Of a stretch of 64,000 nt of DNA, positions 16,882-24,488 are shown in pieces. The position numbers and the translations under genes were made by a program. Each line of letters begins with the position of its first letter. Position 1 is the first letter of the stretch. Location of the stretch: assembly GCF_029968035.1 (NCBI RefSeq), contig NZ_JASCIQ010000027.1, positions 57,178 to 121,177 of the forward strand, read 5' to 3'. The notes under the pieces were generated by a model. That model searched no databases. It was not told the origin of the DNA and worked only from the letters and a program-made list of their open reading frames with translations. Source of the stretch: Streptomyces cavernicola (GTDB lineage: Bacteria; Actinomycetota; Actinomycetes; Streptomycetales; Streptomycetaceae).

Positions 16882-17838
16882 TCACGATGCTTTGCCGAGT
16901 GCCTCGATGAGTTCGTCGCGGTTCATCGTGGAGCGCCCGGGGACGCCGGCGTGCGCGGCACGTTCGTAGAGCTGCTTCTTGTTGAGCTCCTCCAGACCGC
17001 CCTCGGGCTTCTTCCGCCCCTTGCTCCCCTTGCCTCTGCCCTTGCCACCCCGCCCCCTCCGCTCCCCCGCCTCGTCGACGCTTCGCTGCAGTGCGTCCAT
17101 CAGGTCGACCACGTCGGTGGCCTGCGGGGGCTGCTCGGCCTTCTCGTACGTCTCTCCCTTGGCCTTCGCCTCGACCAGCTCCAGGACGCGCTCGCGATAG
17201 GTGTCCCGGTACTCCTCGGGGTGCCACTCCATGTCGAGGGTCTCGACCAGTTTCACCGCCGTCTTCAGCTCTTTCTCGGGCAGGCGGCGCTTGCCGGGGA
17301 CCGGCGAGAGCTCCTCCTTCGGGTCCCGGATCTCGTCCGCCCAGTGCAGGGTGTGGACGGCCAGGACGTCCGCCTCGGCCTTCACCGCGACGAGGTACTC
17401 ACGGTTGCGCATCACGAAGGTGGCGATCCCCGCGCGGTTGGTGCGGGACAAGGCCTCGTGGAGCAGCGCGTACGTCTTCGCGTACTCCTCGCCCTTGGGC
17501 GCGAGCCAGTAGGTCCGGTCGAAGTAGATCGGGTCGACCTCGTCCAGATCGACGAAGCCGTCGATCTCCAGCGTCCTGGAGCGGCCGGGCGCGATCTCGT
17601 CCAGTTCGTCCGGCTCGACGACGACGTACGTGCCGTCCGTCTCCAGGCCCTTGACCATGTCCTCGGCCGCCACCTCTGCGCCGGTGCGCTCGTTCACGTG
17701 CTTGTTGCGGATACGGTCCGAGGTGCCCCGCTCCAGCTGCCTGAAGCGGATCGTGTGGCTCTCCGTCGCGCTGTGAAGCCGGACCGGCAGCGAGACCAGA
17801 CCGAAGGTGAGCGCTCCGCTCCATATCGGGCGTGCCAT
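16882..17838 (-). CDS. ku: Non-homologous end-joining protein Ku with C-terminal SAP-like tail
   Basis: A 318-residue bacterial Ku that binds DNA double-strand ends and recruits LigD activities. It begins MARPIWSGALTFGLVSLPVR, the universal bacterial Ku start, and the Ku core runs to about residue 250. It then has a Lys/Gly/Arg-rich linker (about 258-281) and a helical tail at 282-318 (KKQLYERA, GRSTMNRDELIEALG) resembling the Rho-N/SAP-like DNA-binding module. The same module forms the end of the small protein at 21942-22268. The ATG follows GGAGGTGGAGGAG. LigD polymerase is at 24489, completing at least part of an NHEJ set. Confidence 0.95.
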   Translation of the reverse strand: MARPIWSGALTFGLVSLPVRLHSATESHTIRFRQLERGTSDRIRNKHVNERTGAEVAAEDMVKGLETDGTYVVVEPDELDEIAPGRSRTLEIDGFVDLDEVDPIYFDRTYWLAPKGEEYAKTYALLHEALSRTNRAGIATFVMRNREYLVAVKAEADVLAVHTLHWADEIRDPKEELSPVPGKRRLPEKELKTAVKLVETLDMEWHPEEYRDTYRERVLELVEAKAKGETYEKAEQPPQATDVVDLMDALQRSVDEAGERRGRGGKGRGKGSKGRKKPEGGLEELNKKQLYERAAHAGVPGRSTMNRDELIEALGKAS

Positions 17839-17889
17839 CTCCTCCACCTCCACGAGGCGCGGCTCGCGCCGCCGCCGAGGATGTGCGGG

Positions 17890-17914
17890 TAACCGGCGCG
17901 GACGAGCTGGAAAC
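17890..17914 (-). promoter_or_regulatory. Possible sigma-B-like promoter upstream of ku
   Basis: On the minus strand GTTT-N15-CGGTTA lies 52-76 bp upstream of ku. The spacing equals that of the ligD candidate (GTTT-N15-GGGTTA). Mismatches to GGGTAC make it weak on its own. Confidence 0.3.
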
Positions 17915-18101
17915 CCGGCCTCCCCGGGGCACGTACGTCCGGCCCCGCAGCGCACAGGTCCGGGCACCGGAGCGGCGCTATCGTGGAAGTGTGCTTCGGG
18001 CCAGAGGCACGCCGCGGGCCGCTCTTCCCGGCGGCGGCGCCTGCTGGCCGGCTCCCGCGGCGGACATCTGTCAGCCCCTCCGAGAAGGCGCGGGAGCCCT
18101 C

Positions 18102-18926
18102 ATGCGAACCGACCGCGACTCCCGGGAGCCCCTCCAGAGCCGCTCCCCGAGGAAGCGCGCCCACGCGCGTCACGACGACACACCTGACACCGCTTCCGCG
18201 TTCCGCAGGCTGACCCGCCTGCCGGACGGGCCCGAGCGCTCCGCCGTACGAGAGGAGATCATCCGGGCCTGGATACCGGTGGCCGAGCGGGTGACGCGCC
18301 GCTTCCGTCACCGTGGGGAGAGCGGTGAGGACCTCTTCCAGGTCGCCGCGCTCGGGCTGGTCAAGGCGGTCGACCACTACGACCCCGAGCGTGGCCACGC
18401 CTTCGCCTCCTTCGCGATCCCCACGATGGTCGGGGAGCTCAAGCGCCACTTCCGCGACCACCTGTGGAGCCTGCACGTGCCGCGCCGCTTCCAGGAGCTG
18501 CACACCAAGACGTATCTGGCCATCGTGGAGCTGGACCAGGCCGATCCCAGCCGCACCCCCACCCCCGGAGAGGTCGCCGAGCAGGCCGGTCTGACCGAGA
18601 GCGAGGCGGCCGCCGGCATGGCGGCGCACGACGCGTACAGGGCCGCCTCCCTCGACGCCCCCACCCCCGGCATCGCCGGCTCCAGCCTCACCGACGTCCT
18701 GGGCGACGACGACCACGCCTTCGACCTCGTGGTCGACCGTGAATCGCTCAAGCCGCTCCTCGCCGACCTGCCCGAGCGTCAACAGCGCATCCTCTACCTG
18801 CGCTTCTTCCGGGAGCTCACCCAGTCGCAGATCGCCGAGGCGGTCGGCGTCTCGCAGATGCAGGTGTCCCGCCTCCTGAGGTCGACGTGCGCTCAGCTCC
18901 GCAGGGGGCTCCTCGCCGGAGTCTGA
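18102..18926 (+). CDS. RNA polymerase sigma factor, SigB/SigF family (copy 2)
   Basis: A 274-residue group 3 sigma factor, clearly paralogous to the one at 15850: DLFQVAALGLVKAVDHYDP, ELKRHFRDHLWSLHVPRR, and region 4 ending TQSQIAEAVGVSQMQVSRLL. The first 35 residues are a basic, low-complexity lead. GGGAG lies before the ATG. It is divergent from ku (263 bp between them) and upstream of the GAF-ANTAR gene. A two-sigma arrangement around ku suggests stress-controlled end joining, which is inference. Confidence 0.92.
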   Translation: MRTDRDSREPLQSRSPRKRAHARHDDTPDTASAFRRLTRLPDGPERSAVREEIIRAWIPVAERVTRRFRHRGESGEDLFQVAALGLVKAVDHYDPERGHAFASFAIPTMVGELKRHFRDHLWSLHVPRRFQELHTKTYLAIVELDQADPSRTPTPGEVAEQAGLTESEAAAGMAAHDAYRAASLDAPTPGIAGSSLTDVLGDDDHAFDLVVDRESLKPLLADLPERQQRILYLRFFRELTQSQIAEAVGVSQMQVSRLLRSTCAQLRRGLLAGV

Positions 18927-18959
18927 AACCTGCGGGCGGTCGGCTTTTCGAGGCTGCGG

Positions 18960-18984
18960 GCGTAGGGCGCGTCAGCGCGGGTAA
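18960..18984 (+). promoter_or_regulatory. Sigma-B-like promoter upstream of the GAF-ANTAR gene
   Basis: GCGT-N15-GGGTAA fits the Streptomyces sigma-B consensus GNNT-N14-16-GGGTA(C/T) except at the last base. It lies about 150 bp before the GTG start. Confidence 0.45.
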
Positions 18985-19090
18985 CCGAGGTCAACCCGGT
19001 GGTTCGGCTGACAGCCGCCGGGCCAGCGGGGGCGGCCGGACTGCAGCCGGCTTCCCCACGCGCCCTCCGCCCGCACCCGTGTTTAGCTGG

Positions 19091-19113
19091 CACAAAGCAT
19101 CAGCACAAAGCAT
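19091..19113. repeat. 13-bp-period direct repeat
   Basis: CACAAAGCAT occurs twice (19091-19100 and 19104-19113) with the same neighbouring bases, period 13 bp, 20-45 bp before the GAF-ANTAR start. It could be a protein-binding site or a chance duplication. Confidence 0.6.
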
Positions 19114-19135
19114 CGGCTAGGCATGGAGCGGCGCC

Positions 19136-19849
19136 GTGGACGAGGCAGCGATCAAGCTGGCACGGATGCTCGCCGACCTGGCGCAACAGCTGCACGAGAA
19201 GGGCAGTTGGGAACAGACCCTCACCGAGGTCGTCGAGGCGGTCCGCTGGGCCGTGGACGGGTGCGACGGGGCCGGCGCCCTGCTGCAGCGGGCCAAGGGG
19301 GCCGCCGAGATCCCCGCGTCCACCGCGGAGTGGGTGCACCTCTGCGACCGCGCCCAGCTGGAGCTCGGCGAAGGCCCCACCCTGGACGTCTCGGCCGGCC
19401 ACCCCCTCGTACGCATCCCCGACCTGGCGGCCGAGCCCCGCTGGCCGCGCTTCGCCGAGCGCGCGCACGGCCTCGGGGCGGGCTCGATGCTCGTGCTGCC
19501 CGTGACCTCATCGGCCGGACTGTCCTGCTCCCTCAACCTCTACGGGACCCGGCCCGAGGCCTTCGACGGCACCGCCGAGGAGCTGGCCGAGATCTTCGCC
19601 GCGCACGCCTCCGTGGCACTCGCCAGCGCCCGCGTGCAGGAGACCCTGGAGGCGGCCGTCGCCTCACGGCAGGCGATCGGCGAAGCCTGCGGCATCCTCA
19701 TGGAGCGTCACGGAACCACGTCGAGGCAGGCCTTCGACATGCTCGTACGCGCCTCCCAGCACATGAACGTCAAACTCCGGCTGATCGCCGAAGCGGTGGT
19801 ACGCACGGGACGCGACCCGGCCGACGTCAGGCCGCGGCAGGACGGCTGA
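19136..19849 (+). CDS. GAF-ANTAR domain regulator
   Basis: A 237-residue protein with a GAF sensor domain (about residues 20-160, including RAQLELGEGPTLD and PVTSSAGLSCSLNLYG) and a C-terminal ANTAR domain (about 165-225: SRQAIGEACGILMERHGTTS and AFDMLVRASQHMN). ANTAR domains bind paired hexaloop RNA hairpins and act as antiterminators, so this is a likely post-initiation regulator answering a small ligand or redox signal. The GTG at 19136 follows GGAG at 7-bp spacing. It is in the stress island between a sigma factor and DNA-repair genes; no RNA target was recognised nearby. Confidence 0.9.
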   Translation: MDEAAIKLARMLADLAQQLHEKGSWEQTLTEVVEAVRWAVDGCDGAGALLQRAKGAAEIPASTAEWVHLCDRAQLELGEGPTLDVSAGHPLVRIPDLAAEPRWPRFAERAHGLGAGSMLVLPVTSSAGLSCSLNLYGTRPEAFDGTAEELAEIFAAHASVALASARVQETLEAAVASRQAIGEACGILMERHGTTSRQAFDMLVRASQHMNVKLRLIAEAVVRTGRDPADVRPRQDG

Positions 19850-19898
19850 CCGCACCGTCGACACGTAGGTCGAATTCCCGGGCTCCGCGGGAGCGTTC

Positions 19899-21002
19899 TC
19901 AGCTGAGGAGCGCGCTCGGCTTGAGTGGCGGTGTGCGGAGGCCCTCGCCCTTGCGCAGGGCCTCGAGGAACTCGGTGAGTGTGTCGTCCGCCGTGTGCTC
20001 CGGGGTCCAGCCAAGGCGGTCCCGGGCGCGGGTCGTGTCCAGGAGGGGCAGGTCGAGGAGGGCGTCGAGCAACTGCGGGGGAACGGGGGCCAGATGGGCC
20101 GCCCACGCGGCGCGTGCGGCTGCTCGCGCGGCCTGCCGGGGCACCTTCCACGCCCGCGCGCCCAACAGCCGGGCCAGCACGCCCGCGTCGATCACCGGCT
20201 CCGCGGCCAGGTTGAAGGCGCCGCGAACGTCGTCGTCCAGTGCGGCGAGCCGGTAGGCCTCGGCGACGTCGTCCGCGTGCACCACCTGGAAGGCCAGGCC
20301 CTCGATGTCCGGTACGACGGGAATCAGCTCGGGCCGTACCAGACCGTGGGGCAGGAACGGTCCGGCGAAGAGGCGGAGCTGCTCCATGGCCGCCGTGCGC
20401 TGGAAGGTGAACCCGGGCCGCATGCGTACGACGCGCCGCTCGGGGTGCGTCGCCTCGAAGGCGTCGAGGACCCGTTCCACGTAGGCCTTCTCGCGGGAAT
20501 AGGCCACGTCGGGCCGGCCGTGCGTGGGCCAGCCCTCGCGGACGGGCGGGCGTTTGGGGCCGGGGGCGTACGCGGCCAGGGACGACGCGACGACGACCGC
20601 GGGCACGTCGGCGGCCGCGACCGCCGCCAGGACGGCGACCGTGCCCAGGGCGTTGGTGCGCCAGGTGACGTGGGGATCGCGTGCGGGCTGGAGCAGCCAG
20701 GCGAGATGGATGACGGCGTCGGCGCCGCGGAAGAGGCCGGTGAGGTGCTCGACCGACGTCCCGTCGAGGTCGACGCTCCGCCACCGGGTCTTGGGGACCT
20801 CCCAGCGGGGCGTCCGGCGGGCGAGGCCCAGGATCGTGGACACCTGGTCGTCCGCCGCGAGGGCGCGTACGACGGCGGTGCCGACGTTTCCTGTGGCTCC
20901 CGTGACGACGATGCTTCGTCCGCGGCGCTGCTCACCGCTCTGTTCACCGCTCTGCTCACGGCTCTGCTCGCGGCTCTGTTCATGGCTCCGTTCACGCTTC
21001 AT
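19899..21002 (-). CDS. NAD-dependent epimerase/dehydratase with REQS/GEQS repeat N-terminus
   Basis: A 367-residue extended SDR. After about 30 residues it shows the Rossmann motif VVTGATGNVGTAVVRAL, an active-site-like SSLAAYAPG and YSREKAYVE (Tyr/Lys pair), typical of SDR family 1 sugar epimerases or reductases. The N-terminus is an unusual charged string of REQS/GEQS tetrapeptides made by a 12-bp tandem repeat (20925-20996). A shorter start is not obvious, so the string may be translated. Substrate unknown. A GTTT-N16-GGGCAC element lies immediately upstream. Confidence 0.85.
   Translation of the reverse strand: MKRERSHEQSREQSREQSGEQSGEQRRGRSIVVTGATGNVGTAVVRALAADDQVSTILGLARRTPRWEVPKTRWRSVDLDGTSVEHLTGLFRGADAVIHLAWLLQPARDPHVTWRTNALGTVAVLAAVAAADVPAVVVASSLAAYAPGPKRPPVREGWPTHGRPDVAYSREKAYVERVLDAFEATHPERRVVRMRPGFTFQRTAAMEQLRLFAGPFLPHGLVRPELIPVVPDIEGLAFQVVHADDVAEAYRLAALDDDVRGAFNLAAEPVIDAGVLARLLGARAWKVPRQAARAAARAAWAAHLAPVPPQLLDALLDLPLLDTTRARDRLGWTPEHTADDTLTEFLEALRKGEGLRTPPLKPSALLS
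20925..20996. repeat. 12-bp tandem repeat, six units, coding
   Basis: Six 12-bp units of the type GCTCTG(C/T)TCAC(C/G), with scattered changes, fill the beginning of the epimerase gene and encode its REQS/GEQS peptide. The phase matches the reading frame exactly. Confidence 0.9.
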
Positions 21003-21118
21003 GCCGCCGGGTGCCCGAGCTCTCGCGGCTTGAAACGGGTGCGGTGCGCCGGGAGGAAAGGCGGGCGCCGTTTGCCGTGCGCCGTTGGGGATACCCGGAC
21101 GTGCTGAAGGGAGCCCCC

Positions 21119-21802
21119 GTGCCCGGACCCGATGCCGATGCCGATGCCGATGCCGACGCCTATGACGCCACGCCCTTCGTCCCTGAGCGCGGCGGACTCG
21201 ACGCGCTGCGCAAGGCGGCCGCCCGGTGCGAGGGGTGTCCCCTCTTCCGCGAGGCCACGCAGACGGTGTTCGGCAAGGGGCGGCGTTCCGCCCGCGTGGT
21301 CCTGCTCGGGGAGCAGCCCGGCGACCAGGAGGACCGCCGGGGCGAACCGTTCGTCGGGCCCGCCGGGCACCTGCTCATGCGTGCCTGTTCGGAGGCGGAG
21401 ATCGACCCGGCGGAGACGTACGTGACGAACGCGGTGAAGCACTTCAAGTTCGTCCTGAGCGAGGAGCGCGGCAAGCGGCGCATCCACAAGCCGCCCACAC
21501 TGCGCGAGTTGGCCGCCTGCCGGCCCTGGTTGTCGGCCGAACTCCGCCTGGTCGAACCGGAGTTGATCGTCGCTCTCGGGGCGACCGCGGGCAAGGCCCT
21601 GTACGGGTCCGGCTTCCGCGTGACCCAGGCGCGCGGCGCCGTACTGGACCCGCCGGACGAGCTCCAGGCCCTGGACGCCAAGGGCGTCGTGGCGACGATC
21701 CACCCCGCTGCCGTGCTGCGCGCCGGCGAGAACCGCGAGGAGGTGTACGCGGGCCTGGTGTCCGACCTCCGGGTGGCGGCAGCCGCCCTGAGCCGGTCGT
21801 AG
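21119..21802 (+). CDS. udgX: UdgX-type uracil-DNA glycosylase
   Basis: A 227-residue uracil-DNA glycosylase of the UdgX branch. It has the family 4-like motif GEQPGDQED (64-72), the UdgX-specific loop KRRIH (119-123) with the His that in Mycobacterium UdgX attacks the sugar and gives a covalent protein-DNA adduct, and the HPAAVLR motif near the end. CxxC at 37-40 and CRPWL fit the Fe-S cluster. The GTG at 21119 follows AAGGGAG at 5 bp; an in-frame ATG at 21011 lacks such a site. The protein begins with a DADADADADA string from a 6-bp repeat. It lies in the NHEJ/stress island. Confidence 0.9.
   Translation: MPGPDADADADADAYDATPFVPERGGLDALRKAAARCEGCPLFREATQTVFGKGRRSARVVLLGEQPGDQEDRRGEPFVGPAGHLLMRACSEAEIDPAETYVTNAVKHFKFVLSEERGKRRIHKPPTLRELAACRPWLSAELRLVEPELIVALGATAGKALYGSGFRVTQARGAVLDPPDELQALDAKGVVATIHPAAVLRAGENREEVYAGLVSDLRVAAAALSRS
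21131..21160. repeat. 6-bp tandem repeat, five units, coding
   Basis: Four GATGCC units and one GACGCC encode alternating Asp-Ala at the N-terminus of the UdgX protein. The phase keeps the frame. Confidence 0.9.
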
Positions 21803-21851
21803 GGTCGTAGCCCGATCGGGCCTCCTTCAGTCGCGGCACACGATCGTCCGG

Positions 21852-21876
21852 GTTTGAGGTGGAGAGCAGCGGGGAC
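21852..21876 (+). promoter_or_regulatory. Sigma-B-like promoter upstream of the small basic protein
   Basis: GTTT-N15-GGGGAC, one base away from GTTT-N15-GGGTAC, lies 65 bp before the ATG at 21942. It would also serve the downstream F420 oxidoreductase and HAD genes. Confidence 0.45.
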
Positions 21877-21941
21877 TCGGGCCCAGGCCCACACCCAGCG
21901 CAAGGAAGCATTCACCCACCAGCGCAAAGGGGCGCCGTGCC

Positions 21942-22268
21942 ATGCCAGCAGGATCGAGTGCCAAGCGGGAGCGGCAGTACGAGCACATCAAGGAGGGCGC
22001 TCAGAAACGCGGCGCCTCGGAAGGCCGGGCCGAGGAGATCGCGGCGCGGACCGTGAACAAGGAACGGGCGCGTTCCGGGGAGTCGAAGACGGCGAGCAAG
22101 AGCTCCTCCAGGGGTTCGAAATCCCCTTCCCAGAAGGGCGGCGAGCGTTCGCACACCGGGAAGCAGGGGCGTACGAAGGAGCAGTTGTACGAGGAGGCGC
22201 AGCGGCGCAACATCGAGGGGCGCTCGTCCATGAACAAGGCTGAACTCCGCAAGGCCCTCGGCGGCTGA
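21942..22268 (+). CDS. Small basic protein with the Ku-type SAP/Rho-N-like tail
   Basis: A 108-residue Lys/Arg/Ser-rich protein. Residues 1-40 are a charged helix (KRERQYEHIKEGAQKRG), 41-75 a Ser/Gly/Lys linker, and 76-108 a compact domain (KEQLYEEAQRRNIEGRSSMN then KAELRKALGG). About 16 of 29 positions match the tail of Ku at 16882-17838 of this window. Proteins of this build are annotated as plasmid-stabilisation or Rho-N domain proteins; DNA binding is likely, function otherwise unknown. It precedes the F420 oxidoreductase by 11 bp. Confidence 0.85.
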   Translation: MPAGSSAKRERQYEHIKEGAQKRGASEGRAEEIAARTVNKERARSGESKTASKSSSRGSKSPSQKGGERSHTGKQGRTKEQLYEEAQRRNIEGRSSMNKAELRKALGG

Positions 22269-22279
22269 CGGCGTTCGCC

Positions 22280-23251
22280 ATGACCGCGTCGACCACATAC
22301 GGATACTTTCTGGCGAGCGAGGAGTTCGGTCCCGCCGAACTCCTCGCCCAGGCAAAGGCGGCGGAAGCGGCCGGATTCGACGCTCTCGCCATTTCGGACC
22401 ACTACCACCCCTGGAGCGACGAACAGGGGCAGAGCCCGTTCGTGTGGTCGATGATCGGGGCCCTCTCCCAGGTCAGTTCGCTGCCGGTGACGACCTTGGT
22501 GACCTGCCCGACCGTACGGATGCATCCGGCGCTCAACGCGCAGGCGGCCGCGACCTCCGCAGTGCTGACGAACGGGCGGTTCCGCTTCGGTCTGGGCACC
22601 GGTGAGGCGCTCAACGAGCATGTCCTGGGCGACTCCTGGCCCGCCGCCGACCTGCGATTCGGCATGCTGGAAGAGGCCATGCAGGTCATGCGGCAGCTGC
22701 TCACGGGCCGCATGACCACGCACCGCGGGGAGCACTACACGGTGGAGAACGCCCGTCTCTACACGGTCCCCGACGAGCCGCCTCCCCTCTACGTGTCGGC
22801 GTTCGGCCCCCAGGCGGCGGCCCTGGCCGGGCGGATCGCGGACGGCTTCGTGACCATGACGCCCGACGCTCAACTCGTCGAGCAGTTCCGCGACTCGGGC
22901 GGCGGCGGCAAACCGGTCCTCGGCGGTCTCAAGGTCTGCTGGGGCCGCGACCGCGACCAGGCCGTCAAGACCGCACACCGCCTCTGGCCCAACCTGCTGC
23001 TCCCCGGCGAGCTGGGGCAACTCCTGCCGACACCCCAACACTTCGAGCAGGCAAGCGAGTTGGTCACCGACGACATGGTCAGCTCGGCCATCACGTGCGG
23101 CAACGACGTGGACGAGCATCTGTACTCGGTCCGCGCGTACGAGGAGGCCGGCTTCGACGAGGTGTACGTCGGCCAGATCGGCGGCGAGCAGCAGGGTTTC
23201 TTCGACTTCTACGGGTCCGAGGTCCTGCCGCGTCTCAGGGGCTCCGCATGA
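22280..23251 (+). CDS. LLM-class F420-dependent oxidoreductase (G6PDH-like, TIGR03557 type)
   Basis: A 323-residue bacterial luciferase-like TIM barrel using coenzyme F420. It opens YGYFLASEEFGPAELLAQAK and has the AISDHYHPW motif characteristic of the F420-dependent glucose-6-phosphate-dehydrogenase-like subfamily, then GRFRFGLGTGEALNEH. It could reduce F420 from an unidentified substrate, useful in redox stress. Coupled downstream to the HAD gene by an ATGA overlap. Actual substrate is unknown; sugar-phosphate specificity is not assumed. Confidence 0.9.
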   Translation: MTASTTYGYFLASEEFGPAELLAQAKAAEAAGFDALAISDHYHPWSDEQGQSPFVWSMIGALSQVSSLPVTTLVTCPTVRMHPALNAQAAATSAVLTNGRFRFGLGTGEALNEHVLGDSWPAADLRFGMLEEAMQVMRQLLTGRMTTHRGEHYTVENARLYTVPDEPPPLYVSAFGPQAAALAGRIADGFVTMTPDAQLVEQFRDSGGGGKPVLGGLKVCWGRDRDQAVKTAHRLWPNLLLPGELGQLLPTPQHFEQASELVTDDMVSSAITCGNDVDEHLYSVRAYEEAGFDEVYVGQIGGEQQGFFDFYGSEVLPRLRGSA

Positions 23252-23937
23252 CGGCCGGGCGGGACGTCCCGTGCGCGGCGCTCTTCGACGTGGACGGCAC
23301 CCTCGTCGACACCAACCACCTTCATGTGACGTGCTGGTGGGAGGCGTTCCGGCAGGCCGGGCACCGGGTGTCCACGCACGCCGTCCACCGCGCGATCGGC
23401 CTGCCCTCCGAGGATCTAGTCGCGCACCTGCTCGGCGAGGACCGGGACAAGGGCCGGGACGAGGAGATCAGCGCCGCGCACAAGGCGCTCTACGGCACGT
23501 ACGCGGACCGGCTCGCGCCCCTGGACGGCGCGGGCGACCTGCTGAACGAACTGGCCGACCGGGGCTGGCGCACGATCCTCGTCACCTCGGCCGGCGGCAG
23601 CGAACTGGCGGCCCTGAAGCGGGCGATCGACGCGGACGACGCGATCGCGGGCACGGCGAGCGCGGACGACGTGGCCGACGGCAAGCCCGCCCCCGAGCCG
23701 GTGCGGCGCGCACTCGACCTGGCCGAAGTCGACGCCGGCGGGGCGGTGTTCGTCGGCGACTCGGTCTGGGACATGCAGTCGGCGACCCGGGCCGGGGTAC
23801 GGCCCGTCGGCCTCCTCTGCGGCGGCATCCCGCACGCCGACCTGCGCGAGGCCGGTGCGGTGGAGGTGCACCGGGACCCCGCCGACCTCCTCGCCCGGCT
23901 CGACACGAGCGTGTTCGACCGCGTACGGCGCGACTGA
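23248..23937 (+). CDS. HAD-superfamily phosphatase
   Basis: A 229-residue HAD hydrolase with motif I FDVDGTLVDT, motif II (VTSAGG), Lys of motif III in DGKPAPEP, and motif IV FVGDSVWDM. The helical cap after motif I is of the phosphoglycolate/beta-phosphoglucomutase type. It probably dephosphorylates a small metabolite. The ATG overlaps the stop of the F420 oxidoreductase. Transcription probably ends at the strong hairpin at 24034-24081. Confidence 0.9.
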   Translation: MTAGRDVPCAALFDVDGTLVDTNHLHVTCWWEAFRQAGHRVSTHAVHRAIGLPSEDLVAHLLGEDRDKGRDEEISAAHKALYGTYADRLAPLDGAGDLLNELADRGWRTILVTSAGGSELAALKRAIDADDAIAGTASADDVADGKPAPEPVRRALDLAEVDAGGAVFVGDSVWDMQSATRAGVRPVGLLCGGIPHADLREAGAVEVHRDPADLLARLDTSVFDRVRRD

Positions 23938-23986
23938 TCGGTCTGGTCACTGCTGGTGGGCACTGGTAGGCCTGTCGGCCGGAAGT

Positions 23987-24035
23987 CCTGGAACGGCGAG
24001 AGCCTGGAACGGCGAGAGCCCTGGAACGGCGAGAG
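23987..24035. repeat. 16-bp tandem repeat, three copies
   Basis: CCTGGAACGGCGAGAG occurs at 23987-24002, 24003-24018 and 24020-24035, the last offset by one extra C. It is non-coding, between the HAD gene and the terminator. Confidence 0.9.
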
Positions 24036-24081
24036 CCCGGCGCGCCCTCTTCCCGCTGTGCGGGGTGTGGCGCGCCGGGCT
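24034..24081. terminator. Bidirectional terminator between HAD and csbD genes
   Basis: A perfect 13-bp stem AGCCCGGCGCGCC / GGCGCGCCGGGCT (24034-24046, 24069-24081) encloses a second small hairpin CCCGC-TGT-GCGGG. It lies between convergent genes and ends 15 bp from the csbD stop. Confidence 0.85.
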
Positions 24082-24095
24082 TCACGGCGCTCGGG

Positions 24096-24296
24096 TCACA
24101 TGGGGTCGACCGGGTTGTCCGGGGTCGAGCGGCCGGCCTTGCGCGCCTGCTCCTCGGCCTTGCCGCGCAGCTTCTTCGCCTCGCCGCGGGCCTGCTGCAT
24201 CTTGCCCTCGGCCTGCTGCTTGCGGTCGCCGGTGACCTTGCCGGTCATTTCCTTGGCCTTGCCCTTTGCCTTGTCCATGCCGCCCTTGTCGGCCAT
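24096..24296 (-). CDS. CsbD-family stress protein
   Basis: A 66-residue, Lys/Ala/Gly-rich helical protein of the CsbD family: MDKAKGKAKEMTGKVTGDRK followed by an Ala/Gln/Lys helix. CsbD proteins are general-stress proteins controlled by sigma-B in Bacillus; their molecular role is unknown. A perfect AAGGAGG lies before the ATG. It is divergent from ligD polymerase, with a hairpin-forming palindrome between them. Confidence 0.92.
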   Translation of the reverse strand: MADKGGMDKAKGKAKEMTGKVTGDRKQQAEGKMQQARGEAKKLRGKAEEQARKAGRSTPDNPVDPM

Positions 24297-24391
24297 GGGT
24301 TCCTCCTTGTTCGGAAAGGATTGCGCTCTCAACGTATGCGGGACTCGCCACTCGCACACTTTGGAGCGTCACTGTGCGTGGTAACCGAATT

Positions 24392-24409
24392 GCCGCCGTA
24401 TTCGGCGGC
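24392..24409. promoter_or_regulatory. Palindrome between csbD and ligD polymerase
   Basis: GCCGCCG-TATT-CGGCGGC is a perfect dyad centred in the 192-bp divergent region. It could be a shared operator or an mRNA-leader hairpin. Confidence 0.45.
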
Positions 24410-24412
24410 GTT

Positions 24413-24437
24413 GTTTCAACCGGTGGGCGCGGGGTTA
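24413..24437 (+). promoter_or_regulatory. Sigma-B-like promoter upstream of ligD polymerase
   Basis: GTTT-N15-GGGTTA, close to the sigma-B-type consensus, ends 51 bp before the ATG. Confidence 0.4.
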
Positions 24438-24488
24438 CCCGGAACTCGGCCGGGCGGCCACGCCCCGAGCGCGGACGAGGAGGAGGAC

